A stretch of DNA of 64,000 nt from Clostridiales bacterium COT073_COT-073 (GTDB lineage Bacteria; Bacillota; Clostridia; Lachnospirales; Vallitaleaceae). The stretch is from positions 47,062 through 111,061 of the forward strand of contig RQYD01000006.1 of NCBI GenBank assembly GCA_003858485.1. The letters run 5' to 3'. This document shows, one piece after another, positions 44,865-53,702 of the stretch. Within the stretch, counting starts at the first letter, position 1. Each line of letters opens with the position of its first letter. The notes under the pieces are model-generated. The model was given only the letters and a program-made list of their open reading frames with translations. It searched no databases and was not told where the DNA came from. Made by a program: the position numbers and the translations under genes.

Positions 44865-44884
44865 AAAAAATCCAAAGATTTTTT
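44865..44884 (-). terminator. Weak terminator between sulfatase and GH88 genes
   Basis: An 8-bp stem AAAAAATC/GATTTTTT with a CAAA loop. A second imperfect hairpin with CCGGA/TCCGG arms lies nearby (about 44923-44946). They may attenuate transcription within the operon. Confidence 0.4.
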
Positions 44885-44951
44885 GCTTTTTTCAATGTGG
44901 TAAAACTATTTTTATGCTGCACCGGAGTGTTTCATTCCGGACTGCATCCAG

Positions 44952-46358
44952 CTAAAATAAGCTATGCATTAAAAACGGATCTTTAATTTGTTTTAAATAG
45001 CCTTCCAGTACCGGGTCCCATTTTTGGCAAAAATCCGAATAGACTGAAACTTCAATCGGATTCAGCTGATATGGGTCCTTGGTCAGATTATAGTAATAGC
45101 GGTTCTGACGTTGTCCCGGCTCTGTTCCATTGTCGATCACATAGGTAAAGTCCTTGCCCCGCAGCCCCCGCCAACCAAAGGCCTTATGATTTAATCCCAA
45201 CTTGCGGAATGGCTCAATTAACTCCGGCATACCTGGAATCATTGACAAAAAGACTGTTTCCGCTTCTGTTTGCAAGCGGTAAGCCAGATTTTCCGGATTT
45301 CCGGATTTTGCCTGGCCATTAATCACTGGATAAAAGCTCTTGCCCTGAACAGTATTTGGAATTGGTAAATCGGCCAGGTCAAGCAAAGTTGGCATATGAT
45401 CCATGCTGGAAAAAAGCACATCGGTGCGCCCGGCTTTGATGCCGGCTCCCTGAACCATAAAGGGGATCCGGATCGATTCTTCATACCAGATATTTTTGCC
45501 CATCAACCCCTGAGAGCCCATCATATCACCATGATCCGCGCTTAAAATAACAATCGTATCTTCTTTTAAGCCGGCTTCTTCCAAATAATTCAGTAGGCGG
45601 CCAAAATTTTCATCCACCCCGCGGATCGCTGCATAATACTCCCGACATTTTTTCAGAAATGTCCGATCCTTACGCCAGCTTTCCGGCACATTAGGAGAAA
45701 ATTCCGTAATTTCCGGCTGGGCCTGCAAATAGTGATCCGGCACCTGATCATATGGCGGATGTGGTGGATTCCATGATATTACCATACAAAATGGCTTTTT
45801 GCTATCTCTATTTTTCAAATATTCAATTGCTTTTTCCGTTTCCACTTCCACCGACCATTTTTGCGGATAGATCGGCTCGGCCGAATCCTGCCAATAATGT
45901 GGATTTAAGTGATTATCCATGGCTCCATAGGAAAACCAATAGTCAAAGCCATGCCGTCTTTCCCCTTCCGGAGTATAGGCATCCCATTCTTTCGCTGTTG
46001 ATAGCGGTTCATTATAAAAATTCATTTCACTGGCATCCAAATGCCATTTACCAATATAGGCTGTTTGATAACCATGTTCCTTAAACACTTCGCCAAAGGT
46101 AATTTCCTGTGGTTTTAACAGCACCACTTCATCCAGACCGATCTTACAATTGGTCCACATCCCGCAAGCATACGGATATTTGCCGGTCAATAAAGAAGCC
46201 CGGTGCGGCGAACACAAAGGATAACTGCTGATCGCTCCATCAAAAATCAAACTTTCACGGGCAAAACCATCCATATTCGGAGTTTCTACCGGCTCACCTT
46301 CAAATCCAAGTCCGGTCTTGCGCCATTGGTCAGCAAAAACATATAAAATATTTTTCAT
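44952..46358 (-). CDS. Type I sulfatase
   Basis: A 468-residue formylglycine sulfatase. The modified cysteine is C49 in CSPHRASLLTGKYP; the metal-binding N-terminus is YVFADQWR and a second metal site is ILSADHGDMMGSQGLMGK. No signal peptide is seen, so the substrate is probably an imported oligosaccharide. It differs clearly from the sulfatase at 35321-36826 in its maturation motif (C-S-P-H-R rather than C-Q-P-A-R), so the two may serve different sulfate positions. It is the first gene of the sulfatase-GH88-AraC run. RBS GAGAGG. Confidence 0.93.
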   Translation of the reverse strand: MKNILYVFADQWRKTGLGFEGEPVETPNMDGFARESLIFDGAISSYPLCSPHRASLLTGKYPYACGMWTNCKIGLDEVVLLKPQEITFGEVFKEHGYQTAYIGKWHLDASEMNFYNEPLSTAKEWDAYTPEGERRHGFDYWFSYGAMDNHLNPHYWQDSAEPIYPQKWSVEVETEKAIEYLKNRDSKKPFCMVISWNPPHPPYDQVPDHYLQAQPEITEFSPNVPESWRKDRTFLKKCREYYAAIRGVDENFGRLLNYLEEAGLKEDTIVILSADHGDMMGSQGLMGKNIWYEESIRIPFMVQGAGIKAGRTDVLFSSMDHMPTLLDLADLPIPNTVQGKSFYPVINGQAKSGNPENLAYRLQTEAETVFLSMIPGMPELIEPFRKLGLNHKAFGWRGLRGKDFTYVIDNGTEPGQRQNRYYYNLTKDPYQLNPIEVSVYSDFCQKWDPVLEGYLKQIKDPFLMHSLF

Positions 46359-46604
46359 AATAACCTCTCTTCCAACAACTCTTAAATATATTAACCCAAA
46401 TTCCTTAAAATAAGTCTTTTAGCTGTGCGCAGTAAGCCATCTTACACTGCACAGCCAACACTATATGACCGCCAGTCAGGCTGAATGACTGTGCCAAAAT
46501 ATGAAATTTGACTGGCTGTATGACTGGCAAGCTTTGGCAGTAAGTTGGCAAAGGCCAATTTTTTGCGGTAAATAGCCAAGTCATATGCAGCAAAACCATT
46601 TTAC

Positions 46605-46838
46605 CCAATAAGCATCCACAGCAGAATGCAGCCGCCAGCCAAAAGCAATTCATTTTATTTTATAAAATTAGCGATCATACCAATAAACAGCCACAGCAAA
46701 GCACAGCCGCCAGCTAAAGCAATTCATTTTATTTTATAAAATTAGCGATCATACCAATAACCAACCACAGCAAAGTGCAGCCGCCAGCTAAAGCAATTCA
46801 TTTTATTTTATATAATTGGCGATCATGCCAATGATCAG
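46605..46838. repeat. 74-bp tandem array duplicating the 3' end of the TraX-like gene
   Basis: AATTCATTTTATTTTATA starts at 46647, 46721 and 46795, an exact 74-bp period; a further partial unit extends to about 46605. The last copy is the end of the TraX-like gene itself. On the minus strand each unit repeats the codons for IGMIAN(F/Y)IK-stop, so the last dozen codons of the gene plus 40 bases of 3' flank have been duplicated. The remaining gap 46359-46604 shows only a short GCTGTGC-type hairpin (about 46431-46461). Confidence 0.92.
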
Positions 46839-47555
46839 CAAATGTCCCGGATAAAAAGCGTAAAAGAAGTATTGCAGACTCCTTCCCTTTTGACCGTTAT
46901 ACCATCCGATCAGCGGAAAAGAAAGACAAGCCAGAAACTGGATATGATCGCTAATGACCAGGCATCTCTGCCAGTTCTGCCAAAATTGCTGCTCCTTTCC
47001 CATTTCCATATAATAGCTATGCAGAAACTGCATACGCAAAAAAGTATATTCCAGACCAAAACTGGCCATTAAAAGACCGGCACAGCTAAATTTAAGGACC
47101 GGCTGCTGCCGGAAATGATAAAACACCAGGACCAGCAACACACCAATAGCGCCATAATCCGTTTTGGCATAGGCCGCTGCCATGGCAGTCACTCCGGCTG
47201 CCACCACAAAAATGACCGGCTGGCCCTTGGGTCTGGCATATTTCTGGTCAAAGTAAATTGCCGCCAAAGCCAGAAAAAAAGTCCACATCACATTTTGATG
47301 GCCCCAGTTTAACCATTGCCCTTCAAAAGCAAAATCAAAGGGAATTTCCGTCAGCAGGGCAAAGCCCAGCATCCGCCACATATATTTTTTTAAGTCCTTG
47401 GTATGATAGGCTCCTTCAGCAATTAAAAATGCAAAAATCGGAAAAGCCAAACGGCCGATCATTCGTAAAACCGGATATTCCGGAAAAAATACCGCCCCGG
47501 TGTGATCGATCACCATGGTGGTAATGGCAATAATTTTCAGCCAAAATGTTGACAT
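46803..47555 (-). CDS. TraX-family membrane protein
   Basis: A 250-residue polytopic protein of the TraX family, named after the F-plasmid pilin acetylase; chromosomal members are membrane acyltransferase-like proteins of unknown substrate. The family motifs IAITTMVIDHTGAV, GRLAFPIFAFLIAEG and NVMWTFFLALAAI are plain, with eight or so helices. The start is at MSTFWLK (AGGGAAG upstream); 12 further codons in frame have no ribosome site. Its 3' end is repeated in the downstream tandem array. Confidence 0.88.
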   Translation of the reverse strand: MSTFWLKIIAITTMVIDHTGAVFFPEYPVLRMIGRLAFPIFAFLIAEGAYHTKDLKKYMWRMLGFALLTEIPFDFAFEGQWLNWGHQNVMWTFFLALAAIYFDQKYARPKGQPVIFVVAAGVTAMAAAYAKTDYGAIGVLLVLVFYHFRQQPVLKFSCAGLLMASFGLEYTFLRMQFLHSYYMEMGKEQQFWQNWQRCLVISDHIQFLACLSFPLIGWYNGQKGRSLQYFFYAFYPGHLLIIGMIANYIK

Positions 47556-47704
47556 ATCTCTTCCCTTTCTCTTATATTCGCAAATCATCATCCGAAAAAA
47601 TCCATTTTTTTATTATTTTGTTTTGTCTGAGCAGCAGGTCATTGCTGACCGCTTCGGGCTGCATATATTTTTAAGCGGTTGCTTGCCGTCTGCATTTCTC
47701 AAGA

Positions 47705-48445
47705 TCAAGCTTTTAGGATTTTTACGGCCTTACTGATCTCCTCAGCATCCGTCACATAATTTTCATACTCGGACATTCCGGGCAAGCCCATAAAAACATC
47801 CAAATTTCGGTAGCGCATAGCACTGGCTCTTGTTTTTTTGCCGCTCAGATGATAGATCGAAACTTTGCTTTCAGCCATCACCGCTGCCAGGTTATCAGCT
47901 GTGATCCCCGCCCCGGCCATGATCTCTATCCTGCCACTGGCCAGCTCCTGCAAATGCCGGAGCCTGGCTGCTCCCTGCCTGGCCGAAGCGGCTCCGCCTG
48001 AAGTTAAAATACAGCTAAAACCTAAATCAATTGCCTGATACAAAGCTTTTTCCAGGTTTTCTGTCATATCAAATGCCCGGTGCAGAGCAAATCGTGCCTT
48101 AGGTGCTGCTGCCATTAATTTTTTTAAAGCCGGTTCATCCAATTCTCCGGCTGCCGTTAAAGCTCCAATCACAAAAGTTTTAGCTCCAGCTTCCGCCAAT
48201 TTTTGAATTTCAGCCTGCATTCTGTCAATTTCTGCTAAGGAATACAAAAAATCTCCAAATCGCGGCCGAATTAAAATATGTATCGGAATTTGCACCGCTT
48301 GTCTGACCTGTTGGTAAAAAGCCACGGACGGCGTTGTGCCGCCGATCACCAAATTGGCACATAATTCTAACCGGTCAGCTCCGCCGCATTCAGCTGCTAT
48401 AGCTGACTCCAGGCTATCGACACATACCTCCAGCAAATATTTCAT
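47705..48445 (-). CDS. cutC: CutC family protein
   Basis: A 246-residue TIM-barrel protein of the CutC family, first linked to copper tolerance; its biochemical role is still uncertain. It starts MKYLLEVCVDSLESA with GGAAAGGCGG upstream. Family motifs GGADRLELCANL, GGTTPS, HILIRPR, ALHRAFD and ILTSGG are all present. A longer in-frame reading of 26 codons is made of the 83-bp tandem repeat and is rejected. No copper transporter or metal regulator is next to it. Confidence 0.93.
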   Translation of the reverse strand: MKYLLEVCVDSLESAIAAECGGADRLELCANLVIGGTTPSVAFYQQVRQAVQIPIHILIRPRFGDFLYSLAEIDRMQAEIQKLAEAGAKTFVIGALTAAGELDEPALKKLMAAAPKARFALHRAFDMTENLEKALYQAIDLGFSCILTSGGAASARQGAARLRHLQELASGRIEIMAGAGITADNLAAVMAESKVSIYHLSGKKTRASAMRYRNLDVFMGLPGMSEYENYVTDAEEISKAVKILKA

Positions 48446-48462
48446 TTCCGCCTTTCCTTTCT

Positions 48463-48714
48463 CCTGCAAATGCCAATTCATCTTATTCCCATCCAGACAT
48501 TTGCCAGTTGGAGATGCCTGCAAATGCCGATCCTTATTCCTCTATTTTAATAATGTCAATCTCTCTTATTTCCATCCAAATATTTGCCAGTTGGAGATGC
48601 CTGCAAATGCCGATCCTTATTCCTCTATTTTAATAATGTCAATCTTTCTTATTTCCATCCAAATATTTGCCAATTGGAGATGCCTGCAAATGCCATACCT
48701 TATTCCTCTATTTT
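48463..48714. repeat. 83-bp tandem array duplicating the 3' end of the sensor kinase gene
   Basis: TTGCCA(G/A)TTGGAGATG begins at 48501, 48584 and 48667, an exact 83-bp period, with a partial unit back to 48463. The unit includes TTATTCCTCTATTTTAA, the inverse of the kinase codons for KIEE-stop, so the last codons are copied into the intergenic region. Each unit also holds a CATTTGC...GCAAATG inverted pair with a 15-base loop. Confidence 0.92.
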
Positions 48715-50187
48715 AAGCAAGTTTTCATCCCTGTCAAAAACCATGGTAAACTCACTGCCCACGCCTTTTTTAGAGCGGGCCCGAATGACTCCGCCCTGGC
48801 CTATGACCAAAGCTTTGGCAATCGCCAGTCCCAGTCCGTGACCACCGGTTTCTCTGGCCCGTGATTCATCCAACCGGTAAAAGCGCTCAAATAAATGAGG
48901 AATTTCTGCTTTTTCCACTCCGATCCCGCTATCTCTAACTCCGGCATAAATCGAAGTCTGATCACTGTAGCAAAAAACGGTGATTGCCTTGCCATGATCG
49001 GTATATTTAATTGCATTATCCATAAAGATCCGGAGGACCTGCTTGATCTTGGCAAAGTCCAAATTACACCATAGCTCCGGCTCAACTTCCGCTGTAATAA
49101 TATGTCCGCGGGTGTTGACCAATTTTGCCTGCTCCGCAATTTGCTCAATCAGCAGAGATAAATTAAAGATTTCATATTCGAATGATAATGTTTGGTTATC
49201 GGAGCGGGCCAAAGTTAATAAATTTTCAACCAAAATTTGCATATTGCCGGCTTCATCAATAATTGCTTCCAGGGCCTCATGCAAAATTTTTTCATCCGTC
49301 TTGCCCCAACGATTGACCATATTGCCATAACCATTGATAATGGCGATCGGTGTTCGCAGTTCATGCGATACATCCGACACAAATTGTTTTTGTCTGGCAT
49401 AATCTTTATTTAAGCGGTCCAGCATATCGTTGATCGTAATTGCCAAATCTCTTAATTCATACTTAGTGGAAGAAATATCCAATCTTTTTTCCATATTTTG
49501 ACCGGAAATTTGGGCGGCTGTCCGGGTCATTTTATAAATCGGACTAAGTACGGCTTTAATCCGGCCACCACCAATGGTACTTAGAAAAAAGAAAGTAATG
49601 GATGCAGCTACTGTCATCAACAAGGCCAATACCACTGTAAATCGGGAATGTTTATCAAAGCTGTGCATTTGGTAAATGGTATAATCATTTCGTCCCATTC
49701 CTTCTGAGCGTAAATAAAAGAAATTAGGACTTTTAACAATATACTTGTACTTCACCAAATAATACAATTTCTGATAAACATTGCGTGGAAAATTATCTTC
49801 AATAAAATCAGCCGTCTGAATATGACGGACGCTATCGGGCTCACTGATATCAATAGCCAATTGAAGTTCATTGCCTTCACTTAAACTATCCAATCGCTCC
49901 TGCAAATCTTTTAATTCATAGCGACCCCGGTCATATCCAAGCAAAAGCTTATTAATATTATTGTTGATCTCAAGGCTCCGATTATCAACATTATAATAAG
50001 TAAACAGCAGTGAAATGACCACAATGGAAATCGCACTTAATATCACATACAAAGTTAAAAAATCAAATGTAATTTTCCGGCGGATTGACAGATGGATTCC
50101 CCAAAAGGCTGATTTGAAAAATTCTGCAATCCAGCCGAAAAGGCGCCCTATATAGCGGACGCCCTCCTTACCGGCTCTCTTAATCAT
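48700..50187 (-). CDS. Sensor histidine kinase (HisKA, HAMP)
   Basis: A 495-residue membrane kinase. Two helices (about 41-65 and 183-204) enclose an extracytoplasmic sensor of about 115 residues. A HAMP linker follows, then the dimerisation domain with phospho-acceptor H275 in SDVSHELRTPIAI, and the ATPase domain with the N box MDNAIKYTD, SGIGVEKAEIPHLFERFY and GGHGLGLAIAKA. It overlaps the response regulator by 8 bp, so the pair is co-translated. It lies at the end of the SPFH/TPM operon and probably senses envelope state. Its own 3' end is repeated downstream. Confidence 0.95.
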   Translation of the reverse strand: MIKRAGKEGVRYIGRLFGWIAEFFKSAFWGIHLSIRRKITFDFLTLYVILSAISIVVISLLFTYYNVDNRSLEINNNINKLLLGYDRGRYELKDLQERLDSLSEGNELQLAIDISEPDSVRHIQTADFIEDNFPRNVYQKLYYLVKYKYIVKSPNFFYLRSEGMGRNDYTIYQMHSFDKHSRFTVVLALLMTVAASITFFFLSTIGGGRIKAVLSPIYKMTRTAAQISGQNMEKRLDISSTKYELRDLAITINDMLDRLNKDYARQKQFVSDVSHELRTPIAIINGYGNMVNRWGKTDEKILHEALEAIIDEAGNMQILVENLLTLARSDNQTLSFEYEIFNLSLLIEQIAEQAKLVNTRGHIITAEVEPELWCNLDFAKIKQVLRIFMDNAIKYTDHGKAITVFCYSDQTSIYAGVRDSGIGVEKAEIPHLFERFYRLDESRARETGGHGLGLAIAKALVIGQGGVIRARSKKGVGSEFTMVFDRDENLLKIEE

Positions 50188-50863
50188 AAATAATATATCC
50201 CACTCCGCGAACAGTTCGAATCATTTCAATGTTATACTTTTGGTCAATTTTGGAGCGCAAATACCGAACATAGACATCAATTACATTGGTATCACCATAA
50301 TAATCATAGCCCCAAACCCGCTCTAAAATTTTTTCTCTTTCCAAAGCAATATTTTTATTGGAAATTAAATATTTTAATAATTCATATTCTTTCTTGGTCA
50401 AGGAAATAATTTCTTTTTTATAACTGACCTGTCGTTTCATATCATCCAGCACCAGATCACCAAAGGTGTAGATATTACCGTTATCTCTGACTTCTTCTGT
50501 TTTTTCCCGTTTTAAAGCCACCCGAATTCGGGCCAGCAATTCTTCAATAGCAAATGGCTTGGTCATATAGTCATTTGCTCCCATATCAAGACCCATCACC
50601 TTATCAGAAACATCATCTTTCGCAGTCAACATGATAATTGCCATATTTTGATCGACCTGACGAATTCTTCTGCATACTTCAATTCCACTCATCACCGGCA
50701 GCATCAAGTCCAAAATGATCAAATCAATTTCATTGGATAGCGCCAGATTAAGGCCAGTCCTGCCATCAGCCGCAGTCATAACTTCATAGCCTTCATAGGT
50801 CAATTCCAATTCCAAAAACCGTGAAATTTTTGCTTCATCTTCAATAATTAATATTTTGCCCAT
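50180..50863 (-). CDS. OmpR-family response regulator
   Basis: A 227-residue two-domain regulator. The receiver has the acidic pair in IIEDE, phospho-acceptor D52 in ILDLMLPVMSG and the conserved Lys in MTKPFAIEE. The C-terminal winged helix has LTKKEYELLKYLISN, REKILERVWGYDYYGD and VRGVGYIIYD. The RBS is AGAGAGG. It pairs with the kinase downstream and starts 11 bases after the DUF4342-like gene, so it is probably in the same operon as the SPFH, zinc-ribbon and TPM genes, which may be its targets. Confidence 0.95.
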   Translation of the reverse strand: MGKILIIEDEAKISRFLELELTYEGYEVMTAADGRTGLNLALSNEIDLIILDLMLPVMSGIEVCRRIRQVDQNMAIIMLTAKDDVSDKVMGLDMGANDYMTKPFAIEELLARIRVALKREKTEEVRDNGNIYTFGDLVLDDMKRQVSYKKEIISLTKKEYELLKYLISNKNIALEREKILERVWGYDYYGDTNVIDVYVRYLRSKIDQKYNIEMIRTVRGVGYIIYD

Positions 50864-50874
50864 TGTCTACCTCT

Positions 50875-51432
50875 CTATTTAATGATAATTTCCGAATAGT
50901 CACTGAATTCTGATGTTGACGAAATGCCCTGATGAGAACTGTTCATTGGTGATAATTCCGTTAGTTCGGCCTCTTCCTTTTGCTTCTTAGCTTTTTCTGT
51001 TCCCGATTGCCAATTTACTTCCGATTTTCCGGTTTGCGTAAATGAGGAATGCCACCGCTCATCCGTTTGCTCTGCTGCCAGTTTTCCCAGATTAAACTCT
51101 GAACCGGAAAAAATAATGCCAGCCAAGACAACCATACTCAAAAAGACAAAACGGACCCCCGCCATTTCAAACAGAAGCAACAGCAATATCACTACAAAAA
51201 AAGGAATATTGACAAACATCCGGTCTGTCCGGCAAATAACTACCCGATATTTCCAAAAACCAGCCAATCCCTCTTTGATAGCTTTCGTGGTCCGACGAAA
51301 GCTGGAATTTTTTCGTTTTTGAATCAACTGCACTGCTCTATCCACATCTCCGGCTGTTTTTTTTAAATAATACTGTGCTTCTTCAAAAGAAACATCTTCT
51401 CTTGTCTGCAAAATTCGGATTAATTCGTTCAT
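50875..51432 (-). CDS. DUF4342-like membrane protein with UBA-like N-terminus
   Basis: A 185-residue protein. Residues 1-45 look like a UBA-type three-helix module (REDVSFEEAQYYLKKTAGDV then RAVQLIQKRK), as in DUF4342 proteins. A basic stretch is followed by two close membrane helices (about 75-108). The C-terminal 70 residues are polar and probably disordered. Function unknown. It lies between the TPM-domain gene (18 bp) and the response regulator gene (11 bp). Its company suggests a role in membrane stress or protein quality at the membrane. Confidence 0.7.
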   Translation of the reverse strand: MNELIRILQTREDVSFEEAQYYLKKTAGDVDRAVQLIQKRKNSSFRRTTKAIKEGLAGFWKYRVVICRTDRMFVNIPFFVVILLLLLFEMAGVRFVFLSMVVLAGIIFSGSEFNLGKLAAEQTDERWHSSFTQTGKSEVNWQSGTEKAKKQKEEAELTELSPMNSSHQGISSTSEFSDYSEIIIK

Positions 51433-51450
51433 ATCATTTTCCTTCTTGCG

Positions 51451-52269
51451 CTAAAAGCTTCTGGTCCCTCCGCTGCTGCCACCACTGCTGCTACTGCCGC
51501 CACCACTGCTGCGACTGCCGCCACCACCGCTGCGACTGCTGGAACTTTGGATCTGACGACTCGTCACATTCTTATGGGTGAAAAAGTCTTGTTTATTATG
51601 CAACAGAAAGCTGTTGCTGATCTCATAGTTTTTAGCGCCGGCTTTGGTGCTTTGATTATGACCGCCTAAAGCTACAGCACCGGCGATCAAAGAACCGATC
51701 AAAGCAACGATCAGCCCTTTAAAAGAAAACATTGTACCAAACATCTTTTCAATAAAGGATTGGTTATATTTTCGGTAAAGACGGTAACTTTGATTGACAA
51801 AGCTGCGAACTGCTTCTATATATTCCTCATCACGTAATTTCTTTCCAACTTTATCCGTAACCTTATCGATATTCGATTCTTTCATGAAAATCGGCTTAGC
51901 CTTGCCAAATGCCCGCACATCGATCTTGCGCTGATTCATATCGATCAGCATCACCACACCGCTTTTTTCCGGATCATAGCCATAATCAAATCTGGAATCA
52001 TGAAATAAATCTTCGGAAAATCTTTGATATTCGCTGCTGGTACCACTAAAGCCATTATCTACAAAAATTGCAATAAATTCAACCTGCTTATCCTGGCTGA
52101 ATTTAGCCAGCTCATCATTTAAATCTTCGGCTTCCTGTTCGGTCATTACTCCCTGTGCATCATGAAAATGGATTTTTTCCTCACCTGCTCTGACCGGAGA
52201 ATTGATTAACAGTAAAAACAACATTGCCAAACTGACAATTAATAATCGATGGATTTTTTTCACTCTCAT
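51451..52269 (-). CDS. TPM-domain membrane protein (YgcG/YdjH-like)
   Basis: A 272-residue protein with an N-terminal signal/anchor (about 9-28), a TPM domain outside the membrane (about 32-170; FHDAQGVMTEQEAEDLND, YDPEKSGVVMLIDM and REIDVRAFG-like patterns), and a second membrane helix near 184-204. The tail is unusual: Ser/Gly-rich repeats from about 240 to the end (SGGGGSRSSGGGS...GTRSF), as in YgcG-type proteins. TPM domains occur in plant photosystem repair factors and bacterial envelope proteins. RBS GGGAGGG. It is in the operon with the double zinc-ribbon and SPFH genes. Confidence 0.85.
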   Translation of the reverse strand: MRVKKIHRLLIVSLAMLFLLLINSPVRAGEEKIHFHDAQGVMTEQEAEDLNDELAKFSQDKQVEFIAIFVDNGFSGTSSEYQRFSEDLFHDSRFDYGYDPEKSGVVMLIDMNQRKIDVRAFGKAKPIFMKESNIDKVTDKVGKKLRDEEYIEAVRSFVNQSYRLYRKYNQSFIEKMFGTMFSFKGLIVALIGSLIAGAVALGGHNQSTKAGAKNYEISNSFLLHNKQDFFTHKNVTSRQIQSSSSRSGGGGSRSSGGGSSSSGGSSGGTRSF

Positions 52270-52359
52270 GCCCTCCCTGTTTTAAAAATAGTTGCCGCTG
52301 CAGTCAATTTTGCTCGATTGTTGTGCTGATTGCCACCAGTCACATCACTTGGAATTGGT

Positions 52360-53433
52360 TTAACCAAAAATGCCTCCCCATAAACCGGACAACAGCCAAA
52401 AGATCACAAATGCTATTCCTGCCACCGATGCCAGCTTGCCTTTACTGATCGGCACTTCACCATATATCTTGCCGGTCTGTCCGTTAACTACATACTGCAT
52501 GGTTTTACCCTGATAAATATTGGTTAAAATATACACCGGCAATAAACTATAATCGCCATTGATCTGCTGATAGCTGACATCTTCCATACTTGGAGTATAG
52601 CGGGAGTATTGGATGGTCGAGCGCACTTTTTCCTTGGAATATTCATCCATTCTGGTCTTGGCCCGGCTTTCCAGCTGATCTTTATTTTCATCAAAGCGTT
52701 CCGCAAAAAAACCAGTCATATAATCCATCGAAAAATCACACATCTCTGCATAATTAAAGGGCTCGATCGCCACCATTGCCCGGTCTTCCATTTTAGTTGA
52801 TGCATCGACCGGGATATTCTGATAAGAAATCTCTCCTTCTCTGACCACATCATAATAGGAAGTTTCCGTGTATTCTGTATTGCCGGAACGCCATGTCCTG
52901 ACAGTTTCACCCACTCCTGCCGAATAGACATGCACATGATCTGAGTGATACAGCCAAAATGGAGCATACACTCCTCTGATCTTTTCAATTTCTTCATCTT
53001 CTTTAAATGATCTGGGCGCTAAAAAATGGCTCTTGATCCATTTGGCATATAATTCTTTGGCCTTTTTTTGGTCGATCTTGAACGGAATTACATAGCGCGG
53101 ATTAAACTCGCCCTGCATTCTGGCTTTAATAATGGTCGGTGATTTGCAGTAAAGACAAAAAGTAGCAATCGTTTCCGGGTCACCGACAATTTCTGCTCCA
53201 CAGCTTTTACAATGATAAGAGTCCATCTCCACCACCGGTTTTTGACTTGGATCTTCAAGCCCAAGTTCGGCAGCTCTTTCACGATCTCTTGCTTCTTTTT
53301 GATTGTAAAAATTCTCTAACTCTGCCTTCTCAAACACACTGCGACAATAATCACAGGTCCATTTTTGTAAATTCGGTTCAAAGCGAAGCCCTGCGCCACA
53401 GGACAGGCACTTATAATCTCTTATGCTTTCCAT
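52360..53433 (-). CDS. Double zinc-ribbon, C-terminally anchored protein (YdjG-like)
   Basis: A 357-residue protein with two zinc ribbons at the N-terminus (CLSCG...CDYC at about 9-30 and CKSCG...CLYC at about 74-95), a central soluble domain with paired Trp/Tyr strands, and one membrane helix at the extreme C-terminus (about 333-352). This matches the layout of Bacillus YdjG-type proteins, which recruit an SPFH protein and PspA to the membrane. No pspA gene lies in the window. A long in-frame ATG with AGGGAAGGG upstream sets the start. Confidence 0.8.
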   Translation of the reverse strand: MESIRDYKCLSCGAGLRFEPNLQKWTCDYCRSVFEKAELENFYNQKEARDRERAAELGLEDPSQKPVVEMDSYHCKSCGAEIVGDPETIATFCLYCKSPTIIKARMQGEFNPRYVIPFKIDQKKAKELYAKWIKSHFLAPRSFKEDEEIEKIRGVYAPFWLYHSDHVHVYSAGVGETVRTWRSGNTEYTETSYYDVVREGEISYQNIPVDASTKMEDRAMVAIEPFNYAEMCDFSMDYMTGFFAERFDENKDQLESRAKTRMDEYSKEKVRSTIQYSRYTPSMEDVSYQQINGDYSLLPVYILTNIYQGKTMQYVVNGQTGKIYGEVPISKGKLASVAGIAFVIFWLLSGLWGGIFG

Positions 53434-53477
53434 ACTTCCACCCTTCCCTCTCTTAAAATCATGCGATTATACGGAAG

Positions 53478-53523
53478 AACAGAGCAAATCTGCTTCACAT
53501 ATATTAACCAAATTTGCCCTGTT
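53478..53523 (-). promoter_or_regulatory. Long hairpin between SPFH and zinc-ribbon genes
   Basis: 15-base arms (53478-53492 and 53509-53523) pair with two G-U wobbles around a 16-base loop. It lies in a 269-bp gap with no other visible feature. There is no T-run, so it may be an RNA-processing or stability element within the operon rather than a terminator. Confidence 0.4.
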
Positions 53524-53702
53524 GCTTGATCTATTGTTCGTTTTTCATCATTCACTTACTTGGATCACAATCTTTTAAAGTCTTCTTCTGGCAGGAAATC
53601 ATCGGAATGTCTGCCTGACGAGTTTCACTTATCTCTTTGCGTTTTCAGCTAAGTCAAGTTCTAAAAGACAGTCTTCTCAAATATCAAAATGATAATTCTT
53701 CC

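Noticed and set aside
46405..46653. An 82-codon minus-strand frame downstream of the TraX-like gene
   Set aside because: It starts in a duplicated copy of the TraX gene end; composition is Cys/Trp-rich and there is no ribosome site.
48446..48523. N-terminal extension of CutC
   Set aside because: It is read from the 83-bp tandem array. The family start MKYLLEVC has its own ribosome site.
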